In this document: positions 44,846-53,400 of the stretch, piece after piece
How the letters are laid out: every line of letters begins with the position of its first letter
Position numbering within the stretch: the first letter of the stretch is position 1
From: Pseudovibrio brasiliensis
Lineage (GTDB): Bacteria > Pseudomonadota > Alphaproteobacteria > Rhizobiales > Stappiaceae
NCBI RefSeq assembly: GCF_018282095.1
Contig: NZ_CP074126.1
Coordinates: 3,328,341 to 3,392,340 of the forward strand
DNA length: 64,000 bases
Direction: 5' to 3'
Notes under the pieces: model-generated
Databases searched by the model: none
What the model was told of the DNA's origin: nothing
Seen by the model: the letters and a program-made list of their open reading frames with translations, nothing else
Program-made: the position numbers and the translations under genes

Positions 44846-45205
44846 CGCCCACGCATTCGGGCAGGAGTGGACCGTCCATTCCGTGGCGTGGGCGGGGTTG
44901 GGCTACCGGCATGAGGTAACGTATCGTGTCGGGAGGTCCGGTGAAGCGCCATACCCTATTGAGACCACAGTGGTAGTAGGGAGCTTGGGGTCGTTCCGGA
45001 GGGCGTCCGGTGGTGACAGGAAACTGTCAAAGGCATGAAGCGCATCTATGATGCGCAAACGTGCCTGTCGCGTCTGTTCGAGAGGGAGCCCGCGTGTTCA
45101 TGAGAAAAGGCCCGGGCGAGGCGAACAGCCAATGCCGAAGAAACACATCTAACAAGTAGCGCAGGCAGAGCCTGTTCGCCTTGCTCCACCCGTTGAAACG
45201 GGGTC
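44846..45205 (+). ncRNA. Candidate large structured non-coding RNA, family not assigned
   Basis: No open frame, but dense nested inverted repeats. CGCCCACGC 44846-44854 pairs with 44886-44894 around an inner hairpin 44864-44870/44876-44882. CCCTA 44954-44958 pairs with 44977-44981 with inner ACCA/TGGT. TGACAG-GAAA-CTGTCA lies at 45014-45029. AGGCA 45031-45035 pairs with 45062-45066 and encloses GCGCAT/ATGCGC 45040-45056. CTGTTCG 45074-45080 pairs with 45122-45128 and encloses GCCCG/CGGGC 45088-45117. CAGGC/GCCTG lies at 45162-45174 and CCCGT-TGAA-ACGGG at 45189-45202. The GAAA and TGAA loops favour the plus strand. CTGTTCGCC at 45172-45180 can also pair with 45120-45128, an alternative to the 45074 stem. 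It does not show RNase P, tmRNA, SRP or 6S signatures. Ends are approximate. Confidence 0.6.
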
Positions 45206-45217
45206 CTCAAACACAAA

Positions 45218-45241
45218 CACCGCCGGGATAGCCCAGCGGTG
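45218..45241 (-). terminator. Terminator of the TPR-protein operon (minus strand)
   Basis: CACCGC / GCGGTG with inner GGG/CCC; on the minus strand TTTGTGTTTG follows. It lies just after the stop of the TPR gene at 45269. Confidence 0.65.
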
Positions 45242-45268
45242 CTAAAATGGTTTCAGGAAAAGACCAGC

Positions 45269-48200
45269 CTAAGCCGCCCCCTCGCTCTTATCGTTGGGAT
45301 AGAGCGAAGCCTCTTCGGTCGGAACAATCGGTGTCGCCGACAGGTACTGTCGTCTGTATTCCTCAAGGAAGGACACCAGACTATCCCCTCCCCCAATTGA
45401 CTTGGCCACATTGAGGAACTCAACGCCGCGATCTTCAATCGGCCGCGTCACGACCTCAAAAGTCTCAGCCTGAGGAGACTGGCTCATCTTCTGAGAGTAT
45501 TTCTGGCGCAAACGCTCAAGCCCCAGACTATCCTCAGCCAGAGTGTAGGCAATCGCTGCGCGGATCACATCAACACGCTCATGATCGGCCAGCGGCACTT
45601 CATCAGACCAGCGGCTGCCATTCATCTGCTCCAGCTGCTCACCTGCCTTCTGCCAGGACCGTGCGGACCAAAGCGTATCAGCACGCAAACGATCCACGTC
45701 AGATCCAGACATATTGCGGACCAGCTCCAGCGCAAGGTCAGGCCGGCCACTCTCACTCAGGGCACGCGCTTCAACAATGTTGCGTTGACGCTGCAAAGCC
45801 GCTGGCAACTGCCCCTGACGGGTCTGGGAAAGCACACGAAGCGCTTCTTCGGGCTTCCGATTGAGCAAATAAACAACGGCAAGATCAGCCGCAATCTGCG
45901 CTCGGGCCGCACCCTTCAGGCGCTTGTCGATCTGGTGCCGCAACACAGAGGCCGCCTGATCCAGCAGATCCATATCGATCAATCGACTGGCCAGCATCCG
46001 GGCCATCTCATCACCCTGACGACCAGCAGGCACCAGCTCACGGAAGTCATAGAACAACGCAAGCGCCTTCACAGGCTCCAAAGCCTGCGCTTTGCCTTCA
46101 AGGAACAGAGTTGCAAAAACAGACCCCATTTCCTGCTGAATGTTCGAGGTGATCTCAGCGCCTGCATCCGACTGCACCGCCTGAGACATCGCCTCAAACG
46201 CCCGGCGATAATTGCCTTCTTGTGCATGCAGCTGCGCCATCAACCGAAGCGTCTTCAGCTCAGTCTCATCACCACGCCAGGAAGCGGCCAGACCTTCCAG
46301 TTCGGAGAGAGCCTCATCCGCATCGATCAAACCATCGCGATAGCGCAGCTTCACACTCAGAAACTTCGCTTCAGCCGCCTCCGGCCCATCACTGGAACGC
46401 ACCACCAGATCATAAACGTCCAGCGCCTCCTGAGAACGACCAGAAGCATCCGCAATCCGGCCACGCAGCAAGTCGTATTGGATCGCCTGCTCTTCGTTCA
46501 CATCAGACGGCTCAATCTGAGAAAGTGCCCCAAGCGCCTTGCCATAGTTGCCAAGCGCCAGATGCGTCTTCGCAGCAGCAAGGTTGAAATACACCTGCAG
46601 CATCACCGGGTAGTTCGCCATAACAGCAAGCCCGCGCCCCAGATTGGCATGCGCCCCCTGCCAGTCCCCCAGCGAAGAATGCGCAAAGGTCCGCCAGACC
46701 GCAGCATCAGGACTACTCGCCAACTCTGGCGCAGCCAGATACTCCAGCGCCGTTCCCGGACGCGCTGCCAGCATCTGTGCAGCACCCATCATCACGTTAA
46801 ACGTGGCATCTTTCTCGATAAGCGGATCGTCTTCTTCCATGATCCGCAAGGTGCCAATGGCTTCCTGAGCAAACCCGCTAGAGAGAAAAAAACGCGCCAT
46901 ATCCAACCGCGGACCGCTCAGCTCTTCAGGATCAGCCCGCGCAATAGCCTCTTCGTGAGCACGAAGGTTGCGCATGTAATCCTCAGGCTTCTGCTGGTGC
47001 AGCTGAGAAAACTCAATCAGCCCCGGCTGTGTCGGATCTTTCACATGAGCACCAATGGTCGTGCCTTTGGAAAGACCACGATTGGAAATCTTTAACCCAT
47101 CAGGTCGGGAGATCACCAGATCCTCACCGGAAAGCTCAACATCAATGCCATCCGCACTCGGAACAACAGCAAGCCCCTGCGAGCTGCGCAGGATCTGAAC
47201 CTGAGGGAACCGATGCGATTTCAAAATACCGCGAACAGGTGCAGCCCCACTGACCACGTAAATACGGTCACCAACGCTCTTGTCCGTCAACACATGAAGA
47301 CGCCCACTCTCACCAAACGGCAAACGCAGAACATTGGAGCCATCCCCCTGAACGTTCCGCTCCACATCAACCGGCTCAGTCTTTGTCGAGATGGAAGGCC
47401 CCAGAGTAATCGCCCAGGCTTCATCCTGATACTCGATGGAAATCAGCGTGGTCCGCTTCAGATCAAACCGCAGAACCTGCGCAGCATCAACTTCTTCAAG
47501 CTCAACGTTACGAGCCAGATCACTCAAAACAGCAGGAATACCGCGCCCATCAAGATGCTCAGTACTATCAAAAACAGCCCAGACCTTGTCATTCCGGCGG
47601 AAAACAGCAGCCCCCACTTCCCCTTCAAATGGGAAGACGAGACGCACAGTATCGCCGATGCGATATGTTTCAACACCAACAACCTGACCAGCGGCATCAT
47701 TCTCTTCCTGAACGATGCTCTCTGCGGAAGCCCGGCGCGCAATCGGCAAGTCCTCGGCAACATCTGTCACCACGGGAGCCGTCGCAATCACAGGCTCACT
47801 CTGCTTCGCAACTTCATCATCAAGCGCCAGTGGAATGGACGTCTGCCCACCCGCATTAACAACTTCAGCAATCAGGTCCGTTTCCGGAATAACCTCAGCT
47901 GCAGGCGCCTCAGCAGTTTCCTGAGTAGCAGGTGCGGGTGCAACTTCCGGCGCTGGCGCTTCAGCCACAACTTCTGGCTCAGCCGCCTCTGGTGCGTTCT
48001 CAGCAGCAGCACGAAGATCTTCTTCCGATGGCTTCGACTGCGGAATATCCGCAGGTGTCAGTCGGTCGACAGGCTCTCCAATCCGCTCAAGTTCAGGCTT
48101 GGCAACAGGCAATGGCATCTGCGCAAACTCAAGCCCCTCGGCCTCTTCACGAGGCTGGGGCTGCTGCACCTGCTGCGGTGCAGGCATCAAACTTCCCGGC

Positions 48201-49159
48201 GCATTTGCAGGCTGTTGAACAGCCACTGGAGCCGGAGCGGACGCGTTCTTATCGCCCAACGTGTTGATCACATTAGCCGCTCCCTGAGGAACGTCACCAT
48301 TGCCAAACAACTCATCACGGACGTCAGCAACACGTGGATCCAACTGCCCAATATCTTCAGGCGTCACATCCACAATCAGCTGCTTGCCTTCCTGAAACGA
48401 GCGCACATCAACACGAGGATCAACGATCATGTTGAAGATGAGATCATTGTCACGTGTCTTGGAAGCCACATCCAGAACCGTTCGCGGCAAACTGGCTTTG
48501 AACTGCGACAGATCCAGATCTGCAGCCTGATCAAACTTGACGCGAATATTGTTTCCATTCCGCTCAAACGAGCTGCCAACGTTCACGTTCCAATCAAAGA
48601 TCAAACGCGTAAACGTCGGATGTTCCCCGATCCGCAATTTGACTTTGATTTCCTGATCTTCAAGCGCATTTGCTTCTTCCAGCACCCGGATGCGCTCAAG
48701 CGCCTCCGCAGCCCGGCGTGCCAACTCGTCCACCACGTCCTGTGGCAACGAAGGCGGACGCCCTTCATAGCTGGAAGGCAGAAGATCAATAAACAGCTTC
48801 TCACCCGCTTCCATGCTGTTGATGTTCAACGGCTGCCGCAGAGCAAAACGCAGCGCCGCACCATCAGGATCAGTTCGGGCGATGGAGATGTAATCCATCA
48901 GCGCTTCCGGCACATCATCTACATCCGCCTCAATCCCCTCAGGGAAAGAGATGCGCAGAACGCTGGTGGAAATGGAGGCTTCATAAGGAGGCAAGAGCGA
49001 GCGGTCCGGGAATGTAATCACCATCCGCGCAAAGGTGCCGGTGTCCTCAACCTCAACAACAGCCGGAGCAGGCTCGGCCCACGCACTCAAAACACTGCTT
49101 CCCAGCGCAGTAGTGGCAAGCATCAGGGAGACAAGCCAGGCTTTGCCTTTGACCTTCAC
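45269..49159 (-). CDS. Large secreted TPR-repeat protein of the flagellar cluster
   Basis: About 1296 residues. GTG at 49159 with GGAG eight bases upstream is chosen because it puts a clear signal peptide (KAWLVSLMLATTALGSSVLSAWA) at the N-terminus; an in-frame ATG at 49261 would add 34 residues. After the signal come several beta-rich repeats (residues about 25-280) such as FARMVITFPDRSLLPPYEAS and TRLIFDWNVNVGSSFERNG, resembling AMIN-type domains. A Pro/Ala/Glu-rich linker follows (about 285-480), then a further beta region and many TPR-like helices (about 740-1250). Last gene of the fliL-fliM-DUF6468-motE operon, so probably periplasmic and linked to flagellar assembly or motor function. 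Exact function unknown. Confidence 0.75.
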   Translation of the reverse strand: MKVKGKAWLVSLMLATTALGSSVLSAWAEPAPAVVEVEDTGTFARMVITFPDRSLLPPYEASISTSVLRISFPEGIEADVDDVPEALMDYISIARTDPDGAALRFALRQPLNINSMEAGEKLFIDLLPSSYEGRPPSLPQDVVDELARRAAEALERIRVLEEANALEDQEIKVKLRIGEHPTFTRLIFDWNVNVGSSFERNGNNIRVKFDQAADLDLSQFKASLPRTVLDVASKTRDNDLIFNMIVDPRVDVRSFQEGKQLIVDVTPEDIGQLDPRVADVRDELFGNGDVPQGAANVINTLGDKNASAPAPVAVQQPANAPGSLMPAPQQVQQPQPREEAEGLEFAQMPLPVAKPELERIGEPVDRLTPADIPQSKPSEEDLRAAAENAPEAAEPEVVAEAPAPEVAPAPATQETAEAPAAEVIPETDLIAEVVNAGGQTSIPLALDDEVAKQSEPVIATAPVVTDVAEDLPIARRASAESIVQEENDAAGQVVGVETYRIGDTVRLVFPFEGEVGAAVFRRNDKVWAVFDSTEHLDGRGIPAVLSDLARNVELEEVDAAQVLRFDLKRTTLISIEYQDEAWAITLGPSISTKTEPVDVERNVQGDGSNVLRLPFGESGRLHVLTDKSVGDRIYVVSGAAPVRGILKSHRFPQVQILRSSQGLAVVPSADGIDVELSGEDLVISRPDGLKISNRGLSKGTTIGAHVKDPTQPGLIEFSQLHQQKPEDYMRNLRAHEEAIARADPEELSGPRLDMARFFLSSGFAQEAIGTLRIMEEDDPLIEKDATFNVMMGAAQMLAARPGTALEYLAAPELASSPDAAVWRTFAHSSLGDWQGAHANLGRGLAVMANYPVMLQVYFNLAAAKTHLALGNYGKALGALSQIEPSDVNEEQAIQYDLLRGRIADASGRSQEALDVYDLVVRSSDGPEAAEAKFLSVKLRYRDGLIDADEALSELEGLAASWRGDETELKTLRLMAQLHAQEGNYRRAFEAMSQAVQSDAGAEITSNIQQEMGSVFATLFLEGKAQALEPVKALALFYDFRELVPAGRQGDEMARMLASRLIDMDLLDQAASVLRHQIDKRLKGAARAQIAADLAVVYLLNRKPEEALRVLSQTRQGQLPAALQRQRNIVEARALSESGRPDLALELVRNMSGSDVDRLRADTLWSARSWQKAGEQLEQMNGSRWSDEVPLADHERVDVIRAAIAYTLAEDSLGLERLRQKYSQKMSQSPQAETFEVVTRPIEDRGVEFLNVAKSIGGGDSLVSFLEEYRRQYLSATPIVPTEEASLYPNDKSEGAA

Positions 49160-49367
49160 AGTGCGTGCTCCATGCAAGGCACGACGCGGCAGGTATGGTA
49201 AAGTGGCGCGCAGAAAGGAACGCTTCTGCCTATCCCCATTGTCGCCCCCAAAGTCGCGCATGCCCGATTCTTACTCCCTAAAATTAATTAGGTATCTGTA
49301 ACAATTGGCTATTAACGCAAGCTTACAGACTCCAGCATCAGGAGCGAAAAACCGCCAATTGGTTCCG

Positions 49368-50066
49368 TTAATTCCCCTGAATCTTCGGGAGAATTGTGGA
49401 AGTGGTCTTCACATTACGGCTTTCACCGGCCGCCAGAGCAATGGTGAGCTGCTCAGCCATCTCCGGATCCATCTCGGAAAGCACATCTGCCATCTTCCGC
49501 GGCTGCATCTGCTTGACCACTTTCAGCATGATGTCCAGATCCAGCCGGTTGAAGATACGGGCTGCATTTTTGGCTTTCATGCTCTCATAGATCTTCACCA
49601 GATCCATGATCTCTTCCGCAGCCTGTTTTTCTTTGCGCTCAACTTCAGAATCGATCTTCGCTTCCAGCGCTTTCAGCTCCTGAAAACGCTTGTTCAAACG
49701 CGCTTCAGCCGCTGCAAGAACCTGCGCACGCAACTCCAGATCTTTCTCACGCTGGTTCAGAGCATCACGGCGATTACCAAGACTATTCAGAACAGCAAGC
49801 TCAGACACAGAGTTCGTTGGAACACCGCTGTTCTTTACACCCGCAGCATTTTGAGCAACCTGAATTTCCCTCGCACCAGAAGGGTTTGGCAGAACGTTTG
49901 GATCCTGCACCGCTTCCGCTTCAGCCGCAACAGATGCGGATTGCTGCGCATCAGCAACACGAACAGCACCGATCGGATAGGTATCACCCAGAAAGAAACC
50001 CAGCATCTTCAAAACAAAAAGAGAGCTACCAGCAAAAACAACGATCGGAAGAAGTCTCAGTTTCAT
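49368..50066 (-). CDS. motE: MotE-like flagellar protein (FliG/MgtE-N-related)
   Basis: 232 residues. An N-terminal membrane helix (IVVFAGSSLFVLKMLGFFLG) is followed by a periplasmic low-complexity part, a coiled coil (about 105-150, LNQREKDLELRAQVLAAAEARL), and a C-terminal domain AARIFNRLDLDIMLKVVKQM and ADVLSEMDPEMAEQL similar to MgtE-N/FliG-type repeats. In rhizobia, MotE is a periplasmic chaperone that stabilises the motility protein MotC. The name rests on this architecture and the position; it is moderately sure. Overlaps the upstream gene by 4 bases (ATGA). Confidence 0.75.
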   Translation of the reverse strand: MKLRLLPIVVFAGSSLFVLKMLGFFLGDTYPIGAVRVADAQQSASVAAEAEAVQDPNVLPNPSGAREIQVAQNAAGVKNSGVPTNSVSELAVLNSLGNRRDALNQREKDLELRAQVLAAAEARLNKRFQELKALEAKIDSEVERKEKQAAEEIMDLVKIYESMKAKNAARIFNRLDLDIMLKVVKQMQPRKMADVLSEMDPEMAEQLTIALAAGESRNVKTTSTILPKIQGN

Positions 50067-50629
50067 GCTACGCGGTCCTGCGCTTGCCTGCGAAAGCGCT
50101 CAAGGCGCGCAGCAGATTCGTTAGCAGCCTCGCGAATATCGCGGGTCACAGAGCGTGTAGGCACCTTTGGAGCTGGTGCACTGCGCGGTTCAACCGGTTG
50201 CGCAAATTCCTGGTCCGCAATGATCCCGGCAGCAAGTCCCTCAGCTGCGGTTTCATAAGTGCGGGAAATAGGAGCAGCAGGCGCTGCAACACGCGTATCA
50301 CGATCTGCCAGAGCCCGGTCTGCAACACCACCGATACGATCCAGAACATCCTCACCAGCACCCAGCTGATCAGTCAGCTTACGGGAAACAGCCTCAGCTT
50401 CACCAAGACGCGCCCCGAGAGTGCGATCTGCATTGCCAGCAGTAGACTTGAGACCCAGGATCGCACGCTCTGCAATCTCTGTTGCTGTAATCAGCTCAGA
50501 AATCGTGGCACGCAGGGACTCTTCATCAGACCGCAGGCGGCTGAGACGTCGGTTAAGCGTCCAGCAGTAGCCGATGGTGATCACCAGAAGAACAGCAACA
50601 ATGCATTCAATGATAAGACCTAGGGACAT
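50063..50629 (-). CDS. DUF6468-type protein of the flagellar operon
   Basis: 188 residues. A single N-terminal membrane helix (LIIECIVAVLLVITIGYCW) precedes a helical, probably coiled-coil region NRRLSRLRSDEESLRATISELI and then an Ala/Pro-rich, basic C-terminus. The domain is common between fliM and motE in alphaproteobacterial flagellar operons and has no assigned function. Start two bases after the fliM stop and 4-base overlap with motE show tight operon packing. Confidence 0.78.
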   Translation of the reverse strand: MSLGLIIECIVAVLLVITIGYCWTLNRRLSRLRSDEESLRATISELITATEIAERAILGLKSTAGNADRTLGARLGEAEAVSRKLTDQLGAGEDVLDRIGGVADRALADRDTRVAAPAAPISRTYETAAEGLAAGIIADQEFAQPVEPRSAPAPKVPTRSVTRDIREAANESAARLERFRRQAQDRVA

Positions 50630-50631
50630 GA

Positions 50632-51861
50632 CTAGTTTGTCTCCAGTTCGCTTTGCAGGGACTTCTCAAAAGCGGCGAGCGTCATTTTCGGTTGCTTCAG
50701 CTTCTTTGAAATTTCGATAGAAATTCGGTCATCAACATGGCCCATAAGGCCTTCTGTCAACGCCACCCCACCGCATTTCACCTGAACGGGATCGCGAGGG
50801 CCGGTGTCAAACAGCAATGTCTGACCAACTTCCAGATTAAGCACCCGCTGGAGCGGGATGGTATTTTCATAAAGGACGGCATCAACCTGCACTTCAGAGG
50901 AGTAAACCTCCGTTGCAAGGTGCTCTTCCCAAATAGGATCACGCCCGAACTTCTCACCCATGAACATCTGCAGAAGCAGGTCACGGATAGGTTCAAGGGT
51001 CGCATAAGGCAGAACAATCTCAACCTTGCCGCCGCGGTCTTCCATATCGATACGCAGCTCAACCATGATAGCAGCGTTTGCCGGACGGGAGATAGCAGCA
51101 AAGCGCGGGTTCGTCTCAAGACGCTCAAGCGGAAAGCTTACTGGAGAAAGTGGCCCAAAAGCCTGCTCCGCATCCAGCAAGATGATCTCGATCATCCGGC
51201 GAACCAGATTGCTCTCAATAGTCGTGTAAGGACGACCTTCAACACGCGTTGGCGAAGATCCACGCCCACCGCCAAGCAACACGTCAATGATGGAGTAAAT
51301 CAGAGAGCTTTCAACGGTAACAAGCCCGAACCCGTCCCATTCCTTCGCCTTGAACACACCAAGGATCGCAGGAAGTGGAATGGAGTTCAGATAATCACCA
51401 AAACGCACGTTGGTCATGGAGTCCAAAGAGACTTCAACATTGTCCGACGTGAAGTTGCGCAGAGAAGTCGTTGTCAGACGCACAAGACGGTCGAAGACAA
51501 TCTCAAGCATCGGCAGGCGCTCATAAGACACCATCGCCGAGTTGATCAGCGCGCGAATACCGCCTTCATCACCGGTCAGAGAACCATCCAGCGTAAAGCC
51601 CAGAAGATTGTCGATCTCTTCCTGATTGAGGATACGGTCCGCACCACGAGACGCACTTTCAAGATCCGGCTCGCTGTCGTCGATCATCGCAGCCCATTGA
51701 GCTGCAGCCTCTTCACCGCCTTCTACACCTTGTTCCTGAAGAGCAGCACCCCAGGCAGCAGCAAGATCTTCGTCGCTGTCGCCGCTACCACCTTCAGAAA
51801 GAGCAGTGTCCCAGGCATCATCCATATTTTCATTTTCAGGGAAGCTATCGGTATCTGACAT
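50632..51861 (-). CDS. fliM: Flagellar motor switch protein FliM
   Basis: C-ring component that binds CheY-P and FliG/FliN. 409 residues. The conserved start of FliM, RILNQEEIDNLLGF, appears only at residue 76-89, after an acidic extension of about 75 residues. That extension has three short tryptophan repeats: DDAWDTAL, LAAAWGAAL and AAAQWAAMI. Core segments GVFKAKEWDGFGLVTVESSLIYSIIDVLLGG (in part) and RMIEIILLDAEQAF match the CheC-like domain, and the C-terminal SPOA domain has LEVGQTLLFDTGPRDPVQVK. Second gene of the fliL operon. Confidence 0.95.
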   Translation of the reverse strand: MSDTDSFPENENMDDAWDTALSEGGSGDSDEDLAAAWGAALQEQGVEGGEEAAAQWAAMIDDSEPDLESASRGADRILNQEEIDNLLGFTLDGSLTGDEGGIRALINSAMVSYERLPMLEIVFDRLVRLTTTSLRNFTSDNVEVSLDSMTNVRFGDYLNSIPLPAILGVFKAKEWDGFGLVTVESSLIYSIIDVLLGGGRGSSPTRVEGRPYTTIESNLVRRMIEIILLDAEQAFGPLSPVSFPLERLETNPRFAAISRPANAAIMVELRIDMEDRGGKVEIVLPYATLEPIRDLLLQMFMGEKFGRDPIWEEHLATEVYSSEVQVDAVLYENTIPLQRVLNLEVGQTLLFDTGPRDPVQVKCGGVALTEGLMGHVDDRISIEISKKLKQPKMTLAAFEKSLQSELETN

Positions 51862-51872
51862 ATGCCGCTCCC

Positions 51873-52370
51873 CTACTGGATCAGGATCTCTTTAAAGAGA
51901 ACCCCTTCGACCTTGGCTGGATAGATTGCAGAGTTGATGCGGCGCAGAAGCTGCTCTTTCAAACGGAACAGACCAGCAGACCCTTCCAGATCTGCCGGAC
52001 GCAGCTCGCGAAGATAAATCTGGAAAGCATCAAGAATGCGAGGAAGGTACGGCTCCACCTGAGAAACCATGCTGTCGCTCTCAACTTCAAGAGCGATGCG
52101 GACTTTCAGATAGGTTGTGCGGCCTTGGGTAGAAAGGTTCACCGTCATTTCTGGCAGATCGTAGAAAACGACAGGCTTGGTTTCAATCTGCTCCACCGTA
52201 CCATCGGCTCGTTTGACGGTCGCAGTGTCACCCAGATTGATCCAGTCCATTACATATGCACCGCCCACACCAAGGGTTAACAGCAAAACGCCAGCAATCG
52301 CACCGATCACGATCTTGCGCTTGCCGGATTTACCCTCATCCTCGGTATTTTGCAGTTCTGCATCTGCCAT
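51873..52370 (-). CDS. fliL: Flagellar basal body-associated protein FliL
   Basis: Inner-membrane protein around the stator that aids motor function. 165 residues. A charged N-terminus, one membrane helix (IVIGAIAGVLLLTLGVGGAYVM, about 22-43), then the periplasmic domain with VVFYDLPEMTVNLSTQGRTTYLKVRIALEV typical of FliL. ATG 52370 is chosen over a longer TTG frame. First gene of a five-gene operon. Confidence 0.94.
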   Translation of the reverse strand: MADAELQNTEDEGKSGKRKIVIGAIAGVLLLTLGVGGAYVMDWINLGDTATVKRADGTVEQIETKPVVFYDLPEMTVNLSTQGRTTYLKVRIALEVESDSMVSQVEPYLPRILDAFQIYLRELRPADLEGSAGLFRLKEQLLRRINSAIYPAKVEGVLFKEILIQ

Positions 52371-52397
52371 TTTTGCGTCCCGGTGAATCGCAATCAA

Positions 52398-52530
52398 AAG
52401 TTTAACAACTGTTAATATAACCTAATTGGTTAACACTGATTACCAAATGGTTAATACGCCATTACTAAGCAATTTTTGCCCACTAGGAAATTAAAGTAGG
52501 CATATTTTATCAAATACTTAACAGATATTT
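52398..52530. promoter_or_regulatory. fliL/flgF divergent control region with several TTAA motifs
   Basis: TTAA occurs at 52402, 52412, 52430 and 52451. Pairs are spaced 6 bases apart, or 7 with TTAC as second half (52451-52465). These are degenerate relative to the CtrA consensus, so CtrA control of fliL is possible but unproven. Confidence 0.35.
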
Positions 52531-52577
52531 TGCCTTTCACCCCATCAAAACAGCAGAATTCAGCCAAAGTCTCAAAC

Positions 52578-52593
52578 TGGCACAACTCCTGCA
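52578..52593 (+). promoter_or_regulatory. Sigma-54-type promoter upstream of flgF
   Basis: TGGCACAACTCCTGCA: GG and GC 10 bases apart, the strict -24/-12 spacing, and only one mismatch from TGGCAC-N5-TTGCA. The expected start of transcription is about 45 bases before flgF. Confidence 0.65.
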
Positions 52594-52648
52594 AGAACCT
52601 TGACGCTGCGGGTCTGGGGAGACCTGTCGCAATGCTGGGGAGCATAAA

Positions 52649-53389
52649 ATGGAAAACGCACAGCTGATCGGCTTGTCACGTCAAAGTGCCCTTCGTCGGA
52701 ACTTGGATGTGGTGGCCAACAATCTGGCTAACATCAATACGACTGGCTACAAGGCTCAAAGGCTCATCTTTGAGGAATACCTGATGCCAACCGCCCAGGC
52801 GACTGAGTTTCAGCGCCCGGACCGCCCTCTGTCCTTTACGCAGGATGTGGGCACGGCAACAGTCCTGACTCAAGGCTCAATTCAACTGACCGGCAATCCG
52901 CTGGACGTTGCAATTGAAGGTGACGGCTATCTCGCTGTGACTGGCGCTGAGGGCGAGCAGTTCTACACACGCGCCGGTAGCCTCGCGATTGATCCTGAAG
53001 GCACACTCGTGACTGACGGCGGCCTGCCAGTTCTAGCTGATGGCGCTCCAATCCAAATCAATCTTGAAGATGGTGAAATCACCATCACCAAAGAAGGCGT
53101 TATCTCCACGGGCCAAGGTGAAATTGGCCGCTTGGATGTTTACACTTTCGACAACCGCCAAGAGCTCAAGCATGTTGGCACAAACCTGTTTTCCGGCTTG
53201 AACCCGATCCCAGCAAACAACCCGACCGTCATTCAGGGAGCTCTTGAAGGTTCCAACGTGGAAGGCGTTCGCGAAATCTCCCGCATGATCGAAATCACCC
53301 GTCAATATCAAAGCGTGTCCAAGATGATGTCGCAGCGCAACGAACTCCGTCAGCGCTCCATCCGCGAACTTGGATCGGTTGAAGCTTAA
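52649..53389 (+). CDS. flgF: Flagellar basal-body rod protein FlgF
   Basis: Distal-rod subunit, 246 residues. N-terminal LVVANNLANINTTGYKA-type motif (DVVANNLANINTTGYKAQ), middle GNPLDVAIEGDGYLAV and C-terminal EISRMIEITRQYQSVSKMM are canonical. The ATG follows GGGGAG. First gene of flgF-flgG-flgA-flgH. Confidence 0.95.
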   Translation: MENAQLIGLSRQSALRRNLDVVANNLANINTTGYKAQRLIFEEYLMPTAQATEFQRPDRPLSFTQDVGTATVLTQGSIQLTGNPLDVAIEGDGYLAVTGAEGEQFYTRAGSLAIDPEGTLVTDGGLPVLADGAPIQINLEDGEITITKEGVISTGQGEIGRLDVYTFDNRQELKHVGTNLFSGLNPIPANNPTVIQGALEGSNVEGVREISRMIEITRQYQSVSKMMSQRNELRQRSIRELGSVEA

Positions 53390-53400
53390 GGAACAGCCCA

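Noticed and set aside
44846-45205. RNase P, tmRNA, SRP or 6S RNA
   Set aside because: Hallmark motifs such as GAGGAAAGTCCGGGC for RNase P or the tag frame of tmRNA are not present.
45581-47095. 504-codon open frame on the plus strand
   Set aside because: Antisense to the TPR repeats; rich in Arg, His and Gln as expected of a shadow frame.
47213-49201. 662-codon open frame on the plus strand
   Set aside because: It is antisense to the TPR gene, has no recognisable domain and odd composition rich in Arg, Asn and Ser; the minus-strand frame has a signal peptide and repeats.
52402-52415. Full CtrA box upstream of fliL
   Set aside because: The two TTAA are 6 rather than 7 bases apart; listed only as part of a degenerate region.
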